A stretch of DNA of 64,000 bases from Siphlonurus alternatus (GCA_949825025.1 OX463788.1:21619971-21683970), one strand, 5' to 3'. Positions 37,521 through 50,447 are shown, counted from the first letter of the stretch. Notes: generated by a model from the letters alone, not told the origin. Program-made: numbers and translations.

Positions 37521-38977
37521 ATTAACATGAGATGCAAAAATGATTTGAAACTGTAACAATTTTATTTGTTGCATTTACATTTGTTTTAAATTATTAAAAG
37601 TTTACCTCATATTTTACTATATAATTAACTTGAATCATTTTATCGCTCTGAATTGCCAGAACAAACAATTTCATTGCAACAACTCCGTGCTGTGGTTGGT
37701 GGTTACGTCCGAAGAGACGTGAATTCTATAAATGTTCCATCAACTGTTCCAAAAACGGCAAAAAAGAGAAATTATATAATAATTGCAGTCCACCTCTCTC
37801 TGTTGTTCTCGACCCGCAAACGATGATTCTCTCGACGACTCGCGCGCAAACGACGACCTCGCTACACGTAGAGACGATACGAATCCTCTCGCCGCGCATA
37901 CATGTGGCCAACATGCATATGCCGCTCGATGGACTGTAGCAGTTAGCAAAACGCTCGTTCCATGGCTCGCCTGCGATGCCTGGACTTGTCGCGCTCGCCG
38001 CTCGTGCTCCGTGTAACTGCTCTCTGCACACATACTGTGCATACCGCCGCTGCTTGAGCTGCTTCGTCTTTCCGTAAGAAAGTGCGTGCTCTTGGCGATG
38101 CTGCATTTTCGCTGTCTGGGCTTGCACACAATTGTAGATTTTTGCAAATACCCACAATTTTTACAGGAAAATTACGATGCAACATGCAATAACTTTGATG
38201 AAAGTTATTTGACGATCTATACTCACTGCGTGCTCACATGCACTCACTCACGTCTACCAAAAATTGATGAACATCATTCAATTTTGCACGAATCTGATTG
38301 CCATGCAATTAACCATACATCACTTCTCACTGAACGTTGTGACTGGAATCTTACACTCACGATTTAGGTTCTTTTGTGTCACTGCAGACTCTCTCGATGG
38401 AATTTGTTACCGCCACCGCGCCTTTGCAGTGAATTTTGCGTAACTGGTTACTTAGCTGCAGTTTTTCACGATGGAATTATTCTACCGATGCGTCATTAAC
38501 GTGTCTTGTACTGGTACACGTACTTCTCACTTAGTTAGCTACTCGCTTTAACTAACTAGTCTCTCACTGTAATGACTCTCAAAGCTCACTACTCTCACAG
38601 ATCTCACTATCTATTATCTTCACTTTTATAATAGATACTTCTCTCTGAATAATAACTCTTACTTCGTTATTATTTAATCTCTCAGCACCTACTGTATAGA
38701 ACTTCTATAGGAATAAGTGGAGTCAAATCACAGACATGTTTACTATTCAAACAGCACGACTTGACTGAAGTTTATTCATTTATTGCTTTACAGGTAGGAC
38801 TTTGATAGCTCACTCTACTGGTGGAATCTCAAACTAAAGGTTCTCGATTCCTGCATAGATACAGTATTATACATGATACAAATATACTGCAATAATAATT
38901 AAAACTATGAGATTCAAGTGTTACACAAATCAAAAACATAAAATTATTGCACCCAAAATGAAATGTTCTTAAATACT

Positions 38978-39038
<61 letters not shown>

Positions 39039-39784
39039 CCCTTCCCCCACCCCTCTCACCCTGTTAAATTATTTACTTTTATTGTTGATAGTAACGTCAA
39101 ACTCACGAGTAAGCTATTTATATTGAAAGCAGCATAATTTTAATAACTATATATTATATAACAATATATAATGAGTATACTAATAACATAAATGCATATA
39201 AATAAGTACTGAAAATCAAAGGAATTAAAAGAAATAAAATACTATGAAAATATTAAGCGAAATAATGACTTCATTAATCAATAATAAGGCTGTCAATAAA
39301 GCTGTGCCAAATAAATTAAATATTGTTTATGACTTGCATATATTTATACAAAATTAAATTGAATGGATTGATTTAGAAATCAATCAAATTATAATCTGTA
39401 TTTCTAGACACGTTGCACCAACCCAGCTCTTTCAAAAGCAGCAAAAATGTATGAGAAGTTAAAGAAAGTGAGTTATATATATGTAATTAAATGGAAAATT
39501 CTCAATCAATTTGTCCATTACGACGTGCATTTTTCGAAAATGGTGAGAAGAAAACTGTATTTTCTTAAAGTCATCAGCTAAGAATGCAAGTCTTTTAGTT
39601 GTCTCTACTTTATACTTAATTAGGCTCACTATCTCTCTAACTATATAGCATTAGGCTATGGTCCTTATCGCGAAGTGTAAATATTGAAATGCGTACTCGG
39701 CTGGTACACCCCAGCACAGCACGGTAAAAGGAAGTGGTCGAGTCAGTGTATTGCAATTAGTATATATATATATATAGGGCTCAC

Positions 39785-39850
39785 CTGTAGGACGATGGAG
39801 ATGGAGATGAGTGTCACCATCAGCGTGTAGAACTCGTGCTGCTTGCCCAC
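39785..39850 (-). CDS. Ninjurin-family protein, first transmembrane exon
   Basis: A 22-codon exon with acceptor TGTTTTGCAG|GTGGGC and donor GTCCTACAG|GTGAGC, phase 0 at both ends. It encodes VGKQHEFYTLMVTLISISIV then LQ. This matches the first hydrophobic helix of ninjurins (FY..(L/M)V.LISISL.LQ). It is the last exon shared by all isoforms: three separate downstream exons all have acceptors in the phase needed to follow its final CAG codon. A short (TA)n lies directly downstream of the donor. Confidence 0.93.
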
Positions 39851-40022
39851 CTGCAAAACATTTGCATTAGCCATGATATCTCATAACATATTGTATATTA
39901 ATTATTTTATGCACCCCACTATAATGAGGTAGTTCAGTAAAACACACATTTTTAAAAAATGACGCATTTATTACACTACGTACATAAAAATAAAACTGTG
40001 TATTAAGTTACGATATAATTGC

Positions 40023-40060
<38 letters not shown>

Positions 40061-40469
40061 ACCCATCTATATTATATAAACAGCAATAAAATCTCTTAAA
40101 ATAAACTAAATTGAAATGTAATTATTAATAAAAAAAGATATATAAATAAACATTATATGAATTGATTGCATTGAATAATGTAAAGTTAAACAAAATTTGC
40201 ATTCAAATAGAATATATTTTTATTAAATTACTTAATATTTTTAGGATTTTTAGTATAAATGTGATGACCCAATATTAGAAAAAAAAAATAGTAAATACAC
40301 ACAGAGATAGACACAGATAGTCAGTATATTATATATTATACATATTGCGTGTAAAGGATATTCATTTTGAAATAAAAGTTCTGTCGGACTTTTTACCTTT
40401 GTCTTTTTGTGCTATAAGTAATCTTCACGTATACTGAAATATATCACAAATCACATATACTACACTTCA

Positions 40470-40720
40470 CGACGTGAGAGTTGACCGCTTTCTTCCTCAG
40501 GTGATCTGAGACTATTTTTTGCATTCAAAGTGATTGTTTAAAACTTGTATGCAAAAAGTATTCACAGACAGATCACCTAAGGAAGAGAGCGTTCGACTTT
40601 CGAAACATCATGAAGTGCAATATAAAATATAAGTGATAGTGACGTGCACGAATAAAACTTTGTGATAATACTATTCACAGAAAGGCGGCATACAAGACCA
40701 AAATGCGTCAATTGCCCTAA
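40470..40720. mobile_element. Penelope-like remnant with decayed hammerhead motifs
   Basis: Two inverted pieces: CTTCACGACGTGAGAGTTGA at the left and CTTTCGAAACATCATGAAGT at the right, each with GAGGAAG/AAGGAAG plus AGAGCG/AAGCGG. The right piece keeps GGA-AGAGAG..CTTTC-GAAAC-ATC, like a hammerhead with a mutated core (CTAAGGA); the left, on the minus strand, has CTGAGGA but lacks GAAA. The sequence continues to the hAT MITE at 40,751 and beyond it. Confidence 0.4.
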
Positions 40721-40750
40721 AATACAAACCAATCAATCTACTCACAGAAA

Positions 40751-40936
40751 CAGGCGCGGATACAGAAAAAAAAATCGGAGGGGACTGCAAAATTTCGGGG
40801 GGGGGGGACTACTTAATGTTAAAAAAAATTGGAGTGCGGGAAACGCTTATATTGCCCATGTTAAATCCAAAATTTCAGGGGGAGGGGGGGCTGCAGCCTC
40901 ACCAGCCCCCCCCCCCCCCCCCTGGATCCGCGCCTG
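40751..40936. mobile_element. hAT-type MITE, copy 2
   Basis: Ends CAGGCGCGGATACAG and CTGGATCCGCGCCTG with a perfect 8-bp target-site duplication CACAGAAA (40,743-40,750 and 40,937-40,944). G-rich and C-rich arms, about 186 bp. It lies in a ninjurin intron and interrupts a Penelope-like remnant. Confidence 0.85.
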
Positions 40937-41200
40937 CACAGAAAGGATTACATCGCTAGAAGGACCAAATGAAATTTATCATAAAAACTTAGCCGCCAGG
41001 GTCATAAACAAAGGTATCTCAGCTATAAGGGTACATTGTAGTACAAAGTTTCAATAATCAAATCAAAACTGTCAAAATCTATAATTACCAAAAATGGAAC
41101 ACGATACACGAATTGTGCTCCACCACCTGTAGTGTGAAGGAGACTCGATGAGGTGAATGAGAGGGGACCCGTTGACATGGGACTGCCAGCTGGTGCTTAC

Positions 41201-41314
41201 CTGGAGGATGTACTTGAGCTGACTGGCGTTGGCGGTAAGCAGGGCGATATCCAGCATGCCCTGCGCCAGCGTCTTCTTGCTCGCATACCGGTTGGCGTCC
41301 AGCACCTTCGTCAC
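41201..41314 (-). CDS. Ninjurin-family protein, conserved amphipathic/TM1 exon
   Basis: A 38-codon exon, phase 0 at both ends, with acceptor CAATTTGCAG|GTGACG and donor CTCCAG|GTAAGCACC. It encodes VTKVLDANRYASKKTLAQGM followed by LDIALLTANASQLKYILQ. The Asn-x-Tyr-Ala-(S/T)-Lys-Lys-(S/T) motif, then (G/S)MLDIALL.ANASQLK, is the hallmark of the ninjurin family. In NINJ1 this part forms the amphipathic N-terminal helices that drive oligomerisation and plasma-membrane rupture. All signature residues are present with no break. This exon is shared by all predicted isoforms of the locus. Confidence 0.93.
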
Positions 41315-41615
41315 CTGCAAATTGCGAAATAATCTCAGCTTTTGCGCTCGAAGACACAAGGACGAACGAGTATCACATTTCACCGAGTTGGGCTGCACAG
41401 TTACTGAATTATCTACATGTAATGGTCAGTTTTAATACCTTGCGTGAATTTTTTTTTAATTGCTTTTTTACTAAACTTTGTAAACAAATTATCAAAGGGT
41501 GATTGTCCTGAAGCTTTTAGTAATTCAACTCCAAACCATAAAATGTCGATGGTAGCATTTCAACATTAATCAATACGCCTCAAGTGTTTTATGATATATA
41601 TTGACAATAGCTCTA

Positions 41616-41756
41616 TAGATGTTCGTAAATACTTATTCATCAAATGAGAATCAAAAATAAGATTTCCCTCATACATAAATATATATATGTTACTTGTAAG
41701 GATGGTTCTTCTGATTCTTTATTCAGGAATCGATTGTGGATTTACGAACAGACCTA
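41616..41756. mobile_element. Second, diverged copy of the TAGGTCTGTTCG hairpin element
   Basis: TAGATGTTCGTAAATAC at the left and TTTACGAACAGACCTA at the right. The interior is diverged but the arms still pair in part. Located in the ninjurin intron next to the conserved exon. Confidence 0.6.
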
Positions 41757-44700
41757 TATTATATCAATTATCAACGTTTATAATGTAAGTGTGGTGTGCT
41801 TAAAGCAGTTTAATTTTATTCAATTTGTAATGTTAACATAATGTAACATATGTATTAAACATATTATTTAAATGGTCAACATTTTCATGCACTTTATTTA
41901 CTTAAATAATTTAATATAGCTGTTAGCACCCAAAGCCGAATTCGGACAATGTCCAAAAAAAGTGACCGCAACTAGTTATGATTTTTGCGATTATTATCAT
42001 TAAGTATTTGAAACTTAAAATTCTTTTGTTATTTACGCAAATTTTAAAGTTATTCTTGAATCCACTGGCTATTAAAATATAAACGGATTAAACCATTAAA
42101 CAGAATCCATTGTCACAGTTGTCGTAGCTTAACCCAGTAAATATGGAAAAAAAAAAAAATTCATATGTGTACCTAATATTAGTGTTGCCTGCTGGAAGTC
42201 CGTAATGACCCATAATTGTTATAACAACATTCAAGTTATGCCATTGTTGTAGTAATTCAGACGATGTTTTACGTCAGCGTGAGAAATTATGAATGTATAT
42301 ACGCTGGCTGAGCAGTGAGGTGCCTAATGCGGCCAGCTCGCTCAAGAAAGCGGAACGTGGAAACATCGCGGAGCGAGGCTGTGGAACTGCTGCGGTTTGG
42401 CCACTTATCCTCTCAAACTAATGCTTCTCTAAGCAAGATACATTATAATTTATTTTAGTGTTATAAAAAACTATATTATATGTATTCAAGAAAAATGTAT
42501 TTAAAGGTAAATTTTCAAAATTTCATAACAAAATTCTGCAGATTTGATTTTCTTCTAAAATTAAATAATTAATTTTACAAACATTTAAACATTGTGTGTA
42601 CCATGTTTCGATAATTTCGTGCATAGATGAAGGCATGAAAGGAATATTATAGCATTTATGTTGGAATGGCAAATCAGTAGCAATGGACTAAAAAATCACA
42701 ATTGCCTAACAAAAATATACCTTTTTCATGCTTTATTGATGTTGCTGTAATTTATGCAGCTGAAATTTGTTAGCAATTTTGCAGTTCAGCTGAAATAAAA
42801 AGTTATTTGCCATGTTATTGCAGTGAAGGAGGCCGGATGTTTTATATTGTAACCGCACAAAGATTTATAATATATAAAATAATAATTGATCAATGATAAT
42901 AATAATTGATTGATAATTGATTTATTGGGTTAGAGATTATTTAGAGCTGATTCCATGCATGCATGCAATCGTACAAACGTACAAATTCACATGCAAGACA
43001 TTTCAACATTTATCGTACTTCATATTATATGTTATCAGTTATTGATATCGCGTCAGTGGTGACAATGAACTAGCTAGAATTAACCATGCATGGATTAATT
43101 ATTTTAACACACTTGTCACAGTGCAATTGTTATTTTAAACAATTAAGTTAATTAATATTATTATTATATGCATGATTGTATATTTATCATTGCACCACAT
43201 TTAATTGTTTGTTTTTTCTTCATCGATAACCTATAAGAAGCTTTTGTTAATTGTTATATACTGTCATGAACTTGTTGATTGACGTAGCCACTGGTTGCAA
43301 CATATATTTGAAGCATCAAGTATCAAATAACAACAATCGCTATTAAATTGTTGTCCCAGGACTCCCAGAGTCCCACAGAGTCATCAATTTTATACACAAT
43401 ATTAAATGCCTTCCATATTCATATTCAAAATTATATAATATAATACAAAACAAGGATGTTTTTATACATCAACATTCACATTCAGATGGTTTAATTTAAA
43501 AGTCTTTTCATAATAAATAAAATTATGCGAAAGTTATATGATGAATTTCATGGGGACTCAATTCCTATAAATTTATTTTTCCCGTTCAATAACAAATTTT
43601 AGCCTTTTATTCATAATTCATAATCATTTTATTGCTCTTCGATATATATATTCATATTCTAATATTCTAATTTTATGAAGTAAAATTATACTTTTTGTGT
43701 CTGCGTACACAGTGTCATATTTTTTGTCAAATTAATGCCAGAGTGTAAATTTAGTGAGAAATGAAAGTATATTATGCTTCGATCTTTAAAAATAGAAGTT
43801 TTAAAAGAATATATTCATAATAATAACAAATGAATGTTTGAAAAACCTTGCATCGCTTTTTTTAAGTTTGCGCATTATCTTCGTAGTTGTAAGATTATAA
43901 AATTTATATTTTGTTATTTTATTGCAATCTTATACCATAATATTATATGTACATTAATTATAAATGTATTAAATTTAAACATTTAATTTTACGTATTTAT
44001 TTTTATGACATTTTCCCAAGAACTCAGTGACAAAATTGGAGCGAGCACATGCCGTGCCAGTGACAATGTATCGCATACAAACAGGTACGTGAGGTCATGG
44101 TAGTCATGGTGACCTGAGCCAAACATTGCTATAGCCGCGCAAATCGAGCGACAAGCCTCCTTAGAGCTCACCTAGTTATTATTATATTATATACCTGATG
44201 TCGTGTCGACCGACGGTGTCAAGCACATGATGGTACTTTATAACCTTCACCTAATGAACTCTGTTGAACTAGTAAAAATATTTAAAACAATTAAATAATG
44301 GATACAATGAACACATTTATGCTTAAATTTAACTTTGAAAATTTATCTCCCGAAATTAAGCATGTGATAACCATTTGCGAACAAATTATAAATTTAATGG
44401 AAATACAATTTAAATAATTTACGATATTTTCTTCTATATAACGTGTGCCTAGAAGGCGCTAGAAGAATTTTAAATATATACCATTTATTTAATATTTGAA
44501 ATTTTTGAATATTATGAATCGTGAGAAATCACATTGATTTGACTGATCACACGATTACCGGAATTACATTAAAAAACAGTAATGGAAAAAAAAAACAAAA
44601 ACAAAAACAAAACAAAAAAACATTTGAATGTATTTACATTTACATATTATATATATAAATCTATAATATTTTAAGCAATTGCCTGCAGGAAAGAAAATAC

Positions 44701-44869
44701 AAATAATGCAATTTTTTTTGGAAATTTATTACTCATGGACAGGAAACCAGGATTCATGAGGGTAGGGGCTGAGGGAACTCGAAATTGTGGATTTAACATT
44801 GGCCATAAAAGTCTTGCCCCCTCCCCCACGAATTGCATGAAACGAAGAGAATTCTACTATATTGATATA

Positions 44870-45156
44870 TTAAGGGTAAGGTAACACGAATCAGCTGATC
44901 CAATGCTAAAAAATCCCACACATGAATTGTGAAACAAATTTAAAATGTTCTCTTCTACATCTCCTATCAGTGGCTAAAATATCAGGTATACAAATTCGAG
45001 CTAGTTTTTGAGTTATGAGAATTTTTAAAGTTGACTAATTTAACATGAAAGTTCGAGTTTTCCATGTTAAATTATAGTCAACTTAAAATTCATAACTCAA
45101 AAACTAGCTCGTATATGTGTACCTGATATTTTAGCCACTGATAGGAAATGTAGAGG

Positions 45157-45229
<73 letters not shown>

Positions 45230-45329
45230 AATATATATTTAAAATATATTTTAAATTTTTTTCATAGAATTTTCATGTGCGGGATTTTTTTAGCATTGGG
45301 TCAGCTGATCCGTGTTACCTTACCCTTAA
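44870..45329. mobile_element. TTAA-flanked foldback MITE, copy 3, expanded by (TA)n
   Basis: Terminal TTAAGGGTAAGGTAACACG on both sides and the family core (AATATCAGGTATACA, ACTAGCTCG). It differs from copy 1 by a subterminal AATCAGCTGATCC motif, and one arm has been split by a (TA)n expansion at about 45,157-45,228. Confidence 0.78.
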
Positions 45330-45707
45330 TATACAATTTAATACAAGAATTAGCTAAATATATTATATAATTGTATAATTGATATTTAATATATATATAT
45401 ATATATTCTATAGTGTAAGTATAATGCTTAAAATTTAAATCCTTTAAAAATTAAATTAAAAATTGATATAAAAAATGCATGAAGGACAGTTTCACTTAAT
45501 TGAGTATAGTTTATATAAGAAGTATTTACCACATTTTGAAGCTGCGCCATAATTGAAGAATAAATATTAACTTAAAAACTGCACCGAATTATACACGACC
45601 GTTTGGTGTGGCCAGTGCTGCACTTCTAACTGAGAAAGCGTGCTTGGATCTCATCAAAACTTTCCGCCTGTGCATGACATATAATATCAATCTAACATCT
45701 TACGTAC

Positions 45708-45775
45708 CGTGACGTCATCGTACGGGGAAACGCTGCTTCCGTTGTTCTGTCTTAGCCGGTCCATCAGACCCATCA
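45708..45775 (-). CDS. Ninjurin-family protein, first coding exon
   Basis: The exon reads TG|ATG GGT CTG after a GGGTTGCAG acceptor and encodes the 22 residues MGLMDRLRQNNGSSVSPYDD plus VT. It ends ACG|GTACGTAAG in phase 0. A competing donor four bases further (GTAC|GTAAGA) would shift the frame into the next exon, so I chose the first. Its role as a ninjurin N-terminus rests on frame, strand and position upstream of the unmistakable exon at 41,201-41,314. Ninjurin N-termini are poorly conserved, cytosolic or surface-exposed, so sequence alone does not prove it. The polypyrimidine tract is weak, and the frame stays open a short way upstream, so translation might begin in an earlier exon. No 5'UTR exon was identified. 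Confidence 0.6.
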
Positions 45776-46991
45776 CTGCAACCCGAAATCGCCCTATATG
45801 AACACCACCACGCTGCATATATATCTATTATTCAGAATAAATTCTCAATGCAAAGTTATATTTGCTTTAGGCTTATTTACACCGTTGCATGGCTTTTGCG
45901 CGCGTCTCTATTTGACATATATAATTTATACCTTTGGTGAACAAATTTGAACAAGCTTTTAACAGTTTCAACTAGATGGCAAGTTCTGATATAACCGTGT
46001 TCGTGTAACAACTTATACCATAGAATGAAATTTCTTAATGATAGAAAGTATGAAAGTAGGCTTTATGCTGACCGATTTATAAATTAATTATTAATTGCAG
46101 AGTGCAGGAAAATTTTATACAATAGCGCGACTTTCAGTGGCATCTACATTCTGTGCTAGGAACTGTTATACATTTTATATCTCTACATTAAATATATAAT
46201 TATATCTACACTACGTGCACAAGATATATATAGTCTACAAAACATTTTGTTAATTATACATTATTATAAAATACTATAGTGGCATATATTTTATATTATT
46301 TAAGAGATTGCCCTGATCGCTTAAATTTGCACTAAAACGTACGCGTTAGATGCAAAACAAGCTATAGAACCAAAATTTTATACAATTTGAACTAAAGGAG
46401 ATATGAAGTAATTATAATATTGTACATACATATTATACAGTATATATATTTATTATTGCAGCGGCAATGAAATACAACTAGTACAAAATATCAAAATAAT
46501 ATAGAGAAATTATATAATTACTATAAAATAAAACACAAATTAAATTAAAATTGTAAAGTATAAGAATTAAGTTTTAATGATAATTTATAAGTTTATTACA
46601 TTAATTGGGGTAGCAAAAATATCAAAAGGGGTGTGGATTTATGTTTTTTTTTTTTTTTTTTTTTTAATTTAAGTCCAAAAATTATGAATTCAAATCCCTA
46701 CTACAGATTAGAATAAATAAAGATTTTAGAGCAATATATTTTTGGATCCAATGTAAAACGATGAACAATGATAATAATGATGGATGATGATGATAATAAT
46801 AGCACAGGCATTCAAAACTATGATTATACGGGAATTTCATGTTTACGGGTGGTACGTAGAAATGCCCCCTGCGAAGCCGTCCGGACATCTTCGAGATGTG
46901 TAGGCACAAAACCCTAAAATCCTATGCTGTACAGGTTAACGTAACTCACAACATCTTTTTTTTAATAGTAATAATAATAATAATAATAATA

Positions 46992-47040
46992 ACCACTACC
47001 AGGGAAATCCAGTAGTGTCTCACAAAAAAAAAAAAAAAAT
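46992..47040 (+). mobile_element. Element B-like 3' end with A-tail
   Basis: ACCAGGGAAATCCAGTAGTG-TCTCAC followed by about 16 A and (TAA)n. It matches the 3' end of element B copy 2 (GACCAGGGCAATCTAGTGGTG-TCTCAC-An). Only the end is present, so this is a short truncated insertion immediately upstream of RLE copy III. Confidence 0.55.
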
Positions 47041-47060
47041 AATAATAATAATAATAATAT

Positions 47061-48245
47061 TACGTCACTGCAAGCTTTTGATAGAAAAGTGAGAACCACC
47101 CTCACGAAGCACAGGATACATCACCCGAGGAGCTCAGTCGAGAGACTGTACCTTTCACGTCATGTAGGTGGAAGAGGTTTGCTCAGCATGGAGATGATGT
47201 GTCGTCAGCAGGAGTTGAAACTTCGGCAGTACTTTGTGTCACGTGGTGATGGGTTGCATGCAGCTATTTGCAACCAGGACCGTGGCTACACTCCGCTACA
47301 TTTGAGTGAGCAAGAGTTTCAGCCTGCCATTAGAACCCAGGCTGACAGAGTTTTGGAGTGGTCAACAAAAGCATTGCATGGTCGGTTTGCTGCAGCGTTA
47401 TCTTCGGATCAGGTGGACACCAAGAGTTCCACTGAGTGGCTGCGGACAAGTGGGTTGTTTGCGGAGACAGAGGGCTTTGTCTGTGCCATACAGGATCAGG
47501 TCATCAGGACTAGGGCGTATGAGCGACACATCCTCAAAGTCAACATCAGTGACCGGTGTCGTCTTTGCAAGCAGGCTAACGAGTCCATTCAGCATGTCAC
47601 TGGGGGCTGTCCAGTGCTTGCTCCAAAAGAGTACTTAGAGCGCCACAATTCTGTTGCCAAAGTTGTACATCAAGCTTTGGCCAAGAAAGTTGGTCTCATT
47701 GAGACAGAGGTTCCGTACTATAAGTGCAAGCCGGAACAAGTTCTCCGTAATCAGGATGCAAAAATCCTGTGGGATTCTGCCATCACCACAGATAGAGCTG
47801 TTGAAGCAAACAGACCTGATCTTGTTCTCTTCGACAAGAAAGCTCGAACAGCGGTGATTGTCGACATTGCTGTCCCGCTGGACGAGAATCTTGTGACCAC
47901 AGTTGCGGAGAAAAAGCGCAAGTACCAGCCACTTGCTGTCGAGCTCAAAGACATGTACCAGCTCTGTAGTGTTGATGTGGTTCCAGTTGTGATCTCTAGT
48001 AACGGTCTTGTGACCAAAGACTGGTCATTTGCCAGAGAGAAGTTGGCTCTCAAAGAATACCATATGCGTGTCATGCAGAAGGCTGCTATTCTTGGCACGG
48101 CTAACATTGTGCGCAAGGTTTTGAGCTTGTAGCACCCCCGCATGTGTACCCGCAATACCCTCTCAATGTTTGGTACGGGCGCTTGCACCTTGGCTTGATT
48201 GAGCCCGGTGCTAGTGTTTATGAAGAAGAAAGCAAGAAAAAGACA
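47061..48245 (+). mobile_element. 5'-truncated RLE-type non-LTR retrotransposon, copy III
   Basis: Starts at TACGTCACTGCAAGC directly after a (TAA)n tract, equivalent to position 35,041 of copy II, and runs to the same 3' end. It keeps an open frame of about 350 codons: the C-terminal part of the thumb, the zinc knuckle (CRLCK...H...C) and the whole restriction-like endonuclease (RPDLVLFDKK...VDIAVP), stop at 48,132. It differs from copy II by only a handful of bases, for example one Arg-to-Cys change, so both derive from a recently active master copy. The TAA array follows immediately, then a copy of element C. Confidence 0.85.
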
Positions 48246-48271
48246 TAATAATAATAATAATAATAATAATA

Positions 48272-48719
48272 AAGGGCATCCAGCTACGGGATGGGCGTAG
48301 GCTCTTCCCTGGCTCGCGGTACGTGTCCCCCCGCGCTCAGGAAGGACATGCGGGTTGGGGGTTGCCTTGCGAGTGTGACCTCTGGCCCGTAGCCTGTGGT
48401 TCTTGAACCACAGGGCGGCCAGGGCATTGGTTTGGGAAGCCCAAGATGCATCCCCACCTCTAAGTGCCCTGGTTAAAGGCATCCAGCACCCAAGAGTGCT
48501 AGCGGAAATGTGTCCCACCGCGCCTAGGAGAGGACCTGCCCGAAAGGCTGTGTGATGGGCTATTTGCGGGTGTACCCGGGAAGCCCTCATTGCCCGCAGC
48601 TGAGTAGGAGACGCTGGATCGTAACATCACCAACAGGATCAGCGGGCGCCTTCACCTTGGCCCAATTGGGCCCGGTGCTGGCGCTTAAACACCCCAACTA
48701 AGTTGGGAGTTAAAACAAA
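48272..48719 (+). mobile_element. Element C, copy 2
   Basis: Near-identical to 7009-7457, with the same 5' and 3' ends, placed between the TAA array after RLE copy III and a further (TAA)n array. The start forms a small hairpin CATCC-agctacg-GGATG; the first copy has lost it by substitution. The 3' hairpins GGCCCAATTGGGCC and CCCAACTAAGTTGGG are intact. Confidence 0.68.
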
Positions 48720-48919
48720 CATAATAATAATAATAATAATAGCTAGTATTAGTTTTATAAGTCACCAAATAATTTTTTTCAATAGCAATGGTGCTCGTCT
48801 TGTCATCATTATTGAAAGAAAATTCTAAGAAAAATGATGCGCGAACATGCAGCCAGGAGAAATTAATTTCGAGATCAACTTTAGCACGTATCTGCTATGA
48901 CGCTGATAAATGTTTTGCC

Positions 48920-49065
48920 CAGGCGCGGATCCAGAAAAAAAAATTCGGGGGGTGCCCTCTTCATAAAAAAGCCAATGTTAAAAAAAAATTGGAGTGGGGG
49001 AAATGCCTATATTGCCCATGTTAAATCCAAAATTTCGCCCCCCTCCCCCCCTGGATCCGCGCCTG
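48920..49065. mobile_element. hAT-type MITE, copy 3
   Basis: CAGGCGCGGATCCAG at the left and CTGGATCCGCGCCTG at the right end, about 146 bp. The internal sequence (AATGTTAAAAAAAAATTGGA, TATTGCCCATGTTAAATCC) is shared with the other copies. I find no matching 8-bp duplication, so the flanks have changed or it arose by rearrangement. Confidence 0.78.
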
Positions 49066-49450
49066 CATCACAGCATGTAGATAGATCGTAATTATCGCAA
49101 TATCAGCATGAGTGACCTGCTACAACTGCTTGCTCTCCTCATGCAGGCTTTCAAAAAGTCAAGCACCACAATCCGCTTGCCAGTGCATGATCCCTCTGCC
49201 TGAATAAACTGTGTAGATTTTCTACACTTAATTGATTTCCTTATGTATATTTTGATCGAGTGAAGAAAGTTTTAAAAGAAAATGTAATTTCTTCATCATT
49301 TTCGTCATCAACTTGAAAATAGGTAGTCTCAATCTTTATGCAACAGACATTAACTTAAGTTGACTAAATAATCACAACTGCAGCAGTGGAAAATCTAACT
49401 ATAACGATAGTATGTTGCAATATTGACTAAAAAATGTTACTTGGTTTTAC

Positions 49451-49823
49451 TTAAGGTAGAGATAATACAGATCATCTGGCCCAATGCTAAAAAAAATCCC
49501 ATTCATAAAAATTATGAAAAAAATTTAAAGTGTTCTCCTCTACATCCCCTATCAGTAGGTAAAATATCAGGTATACAAAAACGAGCTAGTTTTCGAGTTA
49601 TTAATTTTTAAAGTTTACCAATTTAACATGGAAGTTCTATTTCTCCATGTTAAATTAGTAAACTTTAAAATTAATAACTCGAAAACTAGCTCGTTTTTGT
49701 ATACCTGATATTTTACCTACTGATAGGGGATGTAGAGGAGAACATTTTAAATTTTTTTCATAATTTTTATGAATGGGATTCTTTTAGCATTGGGCCAGCT
49801 GATCTGTATTATCTCTACCTTAA
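49451..49823. mobile_element. TTAA-flanked foldback MITE, copy 4 (subfamily 2)
   Basis: Ends TTAAGGTAGAGATAATACAG and its complement with TTAA at both edges. Near-perfect palindrome with the family core; arms about 175 bp. Confidence 0.8.
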
Positions 49824-50269
49824 TTAAATCAATAATTTGCCTAATTATATGCATTTAATGACTCTATTAATTTAATATTGCGTTCATAAATGTCTGTTCG
49901 TGTTAACTGAGGTTTATTTTCATTATAAATGCCAGGTTTTATGAGAAATTCACTAAATATATCCAAGATTTCATGATTTAATTAAGTTAATTAGCCGCCA
50001 TTTTGAAATTAATTGGTTTAGGATGCTCATTTTTTTTTTGTCATCATTGCTTTATCAATACCAATAATTTGCAATTAAAATTATTTCTCTAACTTTAATA
50101 GAATAGCCAGAAAAAAATAATTAAGATGCGTGAGGTGAAAGGTCACGGGGGGTCGAACCAAGGTCATTTTCGTTTGTCTCCGCCAAAAAAATTGATCTTT
50201 GGGGTGAACTCTACCACAAAAAAAAAAAATTCACGCTTTCTTCACTAAACGCGCGATTTTTCCTCTTAT

Positions 50270-50447
50270 TCCCCTGACTATGTTAAATTAGTTAACTTCA
50301 AAAACTCATAACTTAAAAATAAAAACTAGATGGAATTTGTTTGTACACGTGATAATTTAGCTACTGAGATAGTCAATGTAGAGGAGAACATTTCAGCATT
50401 TTCATGTGTTGAAATATTTTAATAGTTTTATATATATAAAATATTAT
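50270..50447. mobile_element. Half copy of the degenerate TTAA foldback
   Basis: Reverse complement of the left half of 53,712-53,890 (GAGAACATTTCAGCATTTTC, TAGCTACTGAGATAGTCAAT). One arm only. Confidence 0.55.

Larger units (their letters stand above)
36371..39784 (-). other. Ninjurin intron between shared exon and exon D
   Basis: Contains nested foldbacks at 37.24-37.52 kb and a GC-rich segment at 37.78-38.10 kb with overlapping long frames on both strands that match nothing I know. A CT-rich tract follows to about 38.7 kb, then (TA)n. Confidence 0.5.
41315..45707 (-). other. Ninjurin intron 1
   Basis: AT-rich; hairpin element at 41.6 kb, a GC-richer patch at 42.30-42.42 kb, and TTAA MITE copy 3. 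No exon recognised. Confidence 0.5.

Noticed and set aside
37726..38185. Three overlapping minus-strand frames of 80-143 codons
   Set aside because: Frames overlap in different phases over a GC-rich patch and none has a family signature or splice context.
46682..46909. Minus-strand frame MSGRLRRGHFYVPPVN... as an upstream ninjurin exon
   Set aside because: A GTAAAC donor exists after VPP, but the phase would place a stop (TGA) at the start of the 45.7-kb exon; it could at most be a 5'UTR.
48260..48590. Minus-strand frame joining element C to the antisense of the RLE endonuclease (47,751-48,590)
   Set aside because: Crosses two unrelated repeats and a TAA array; purely accidental.
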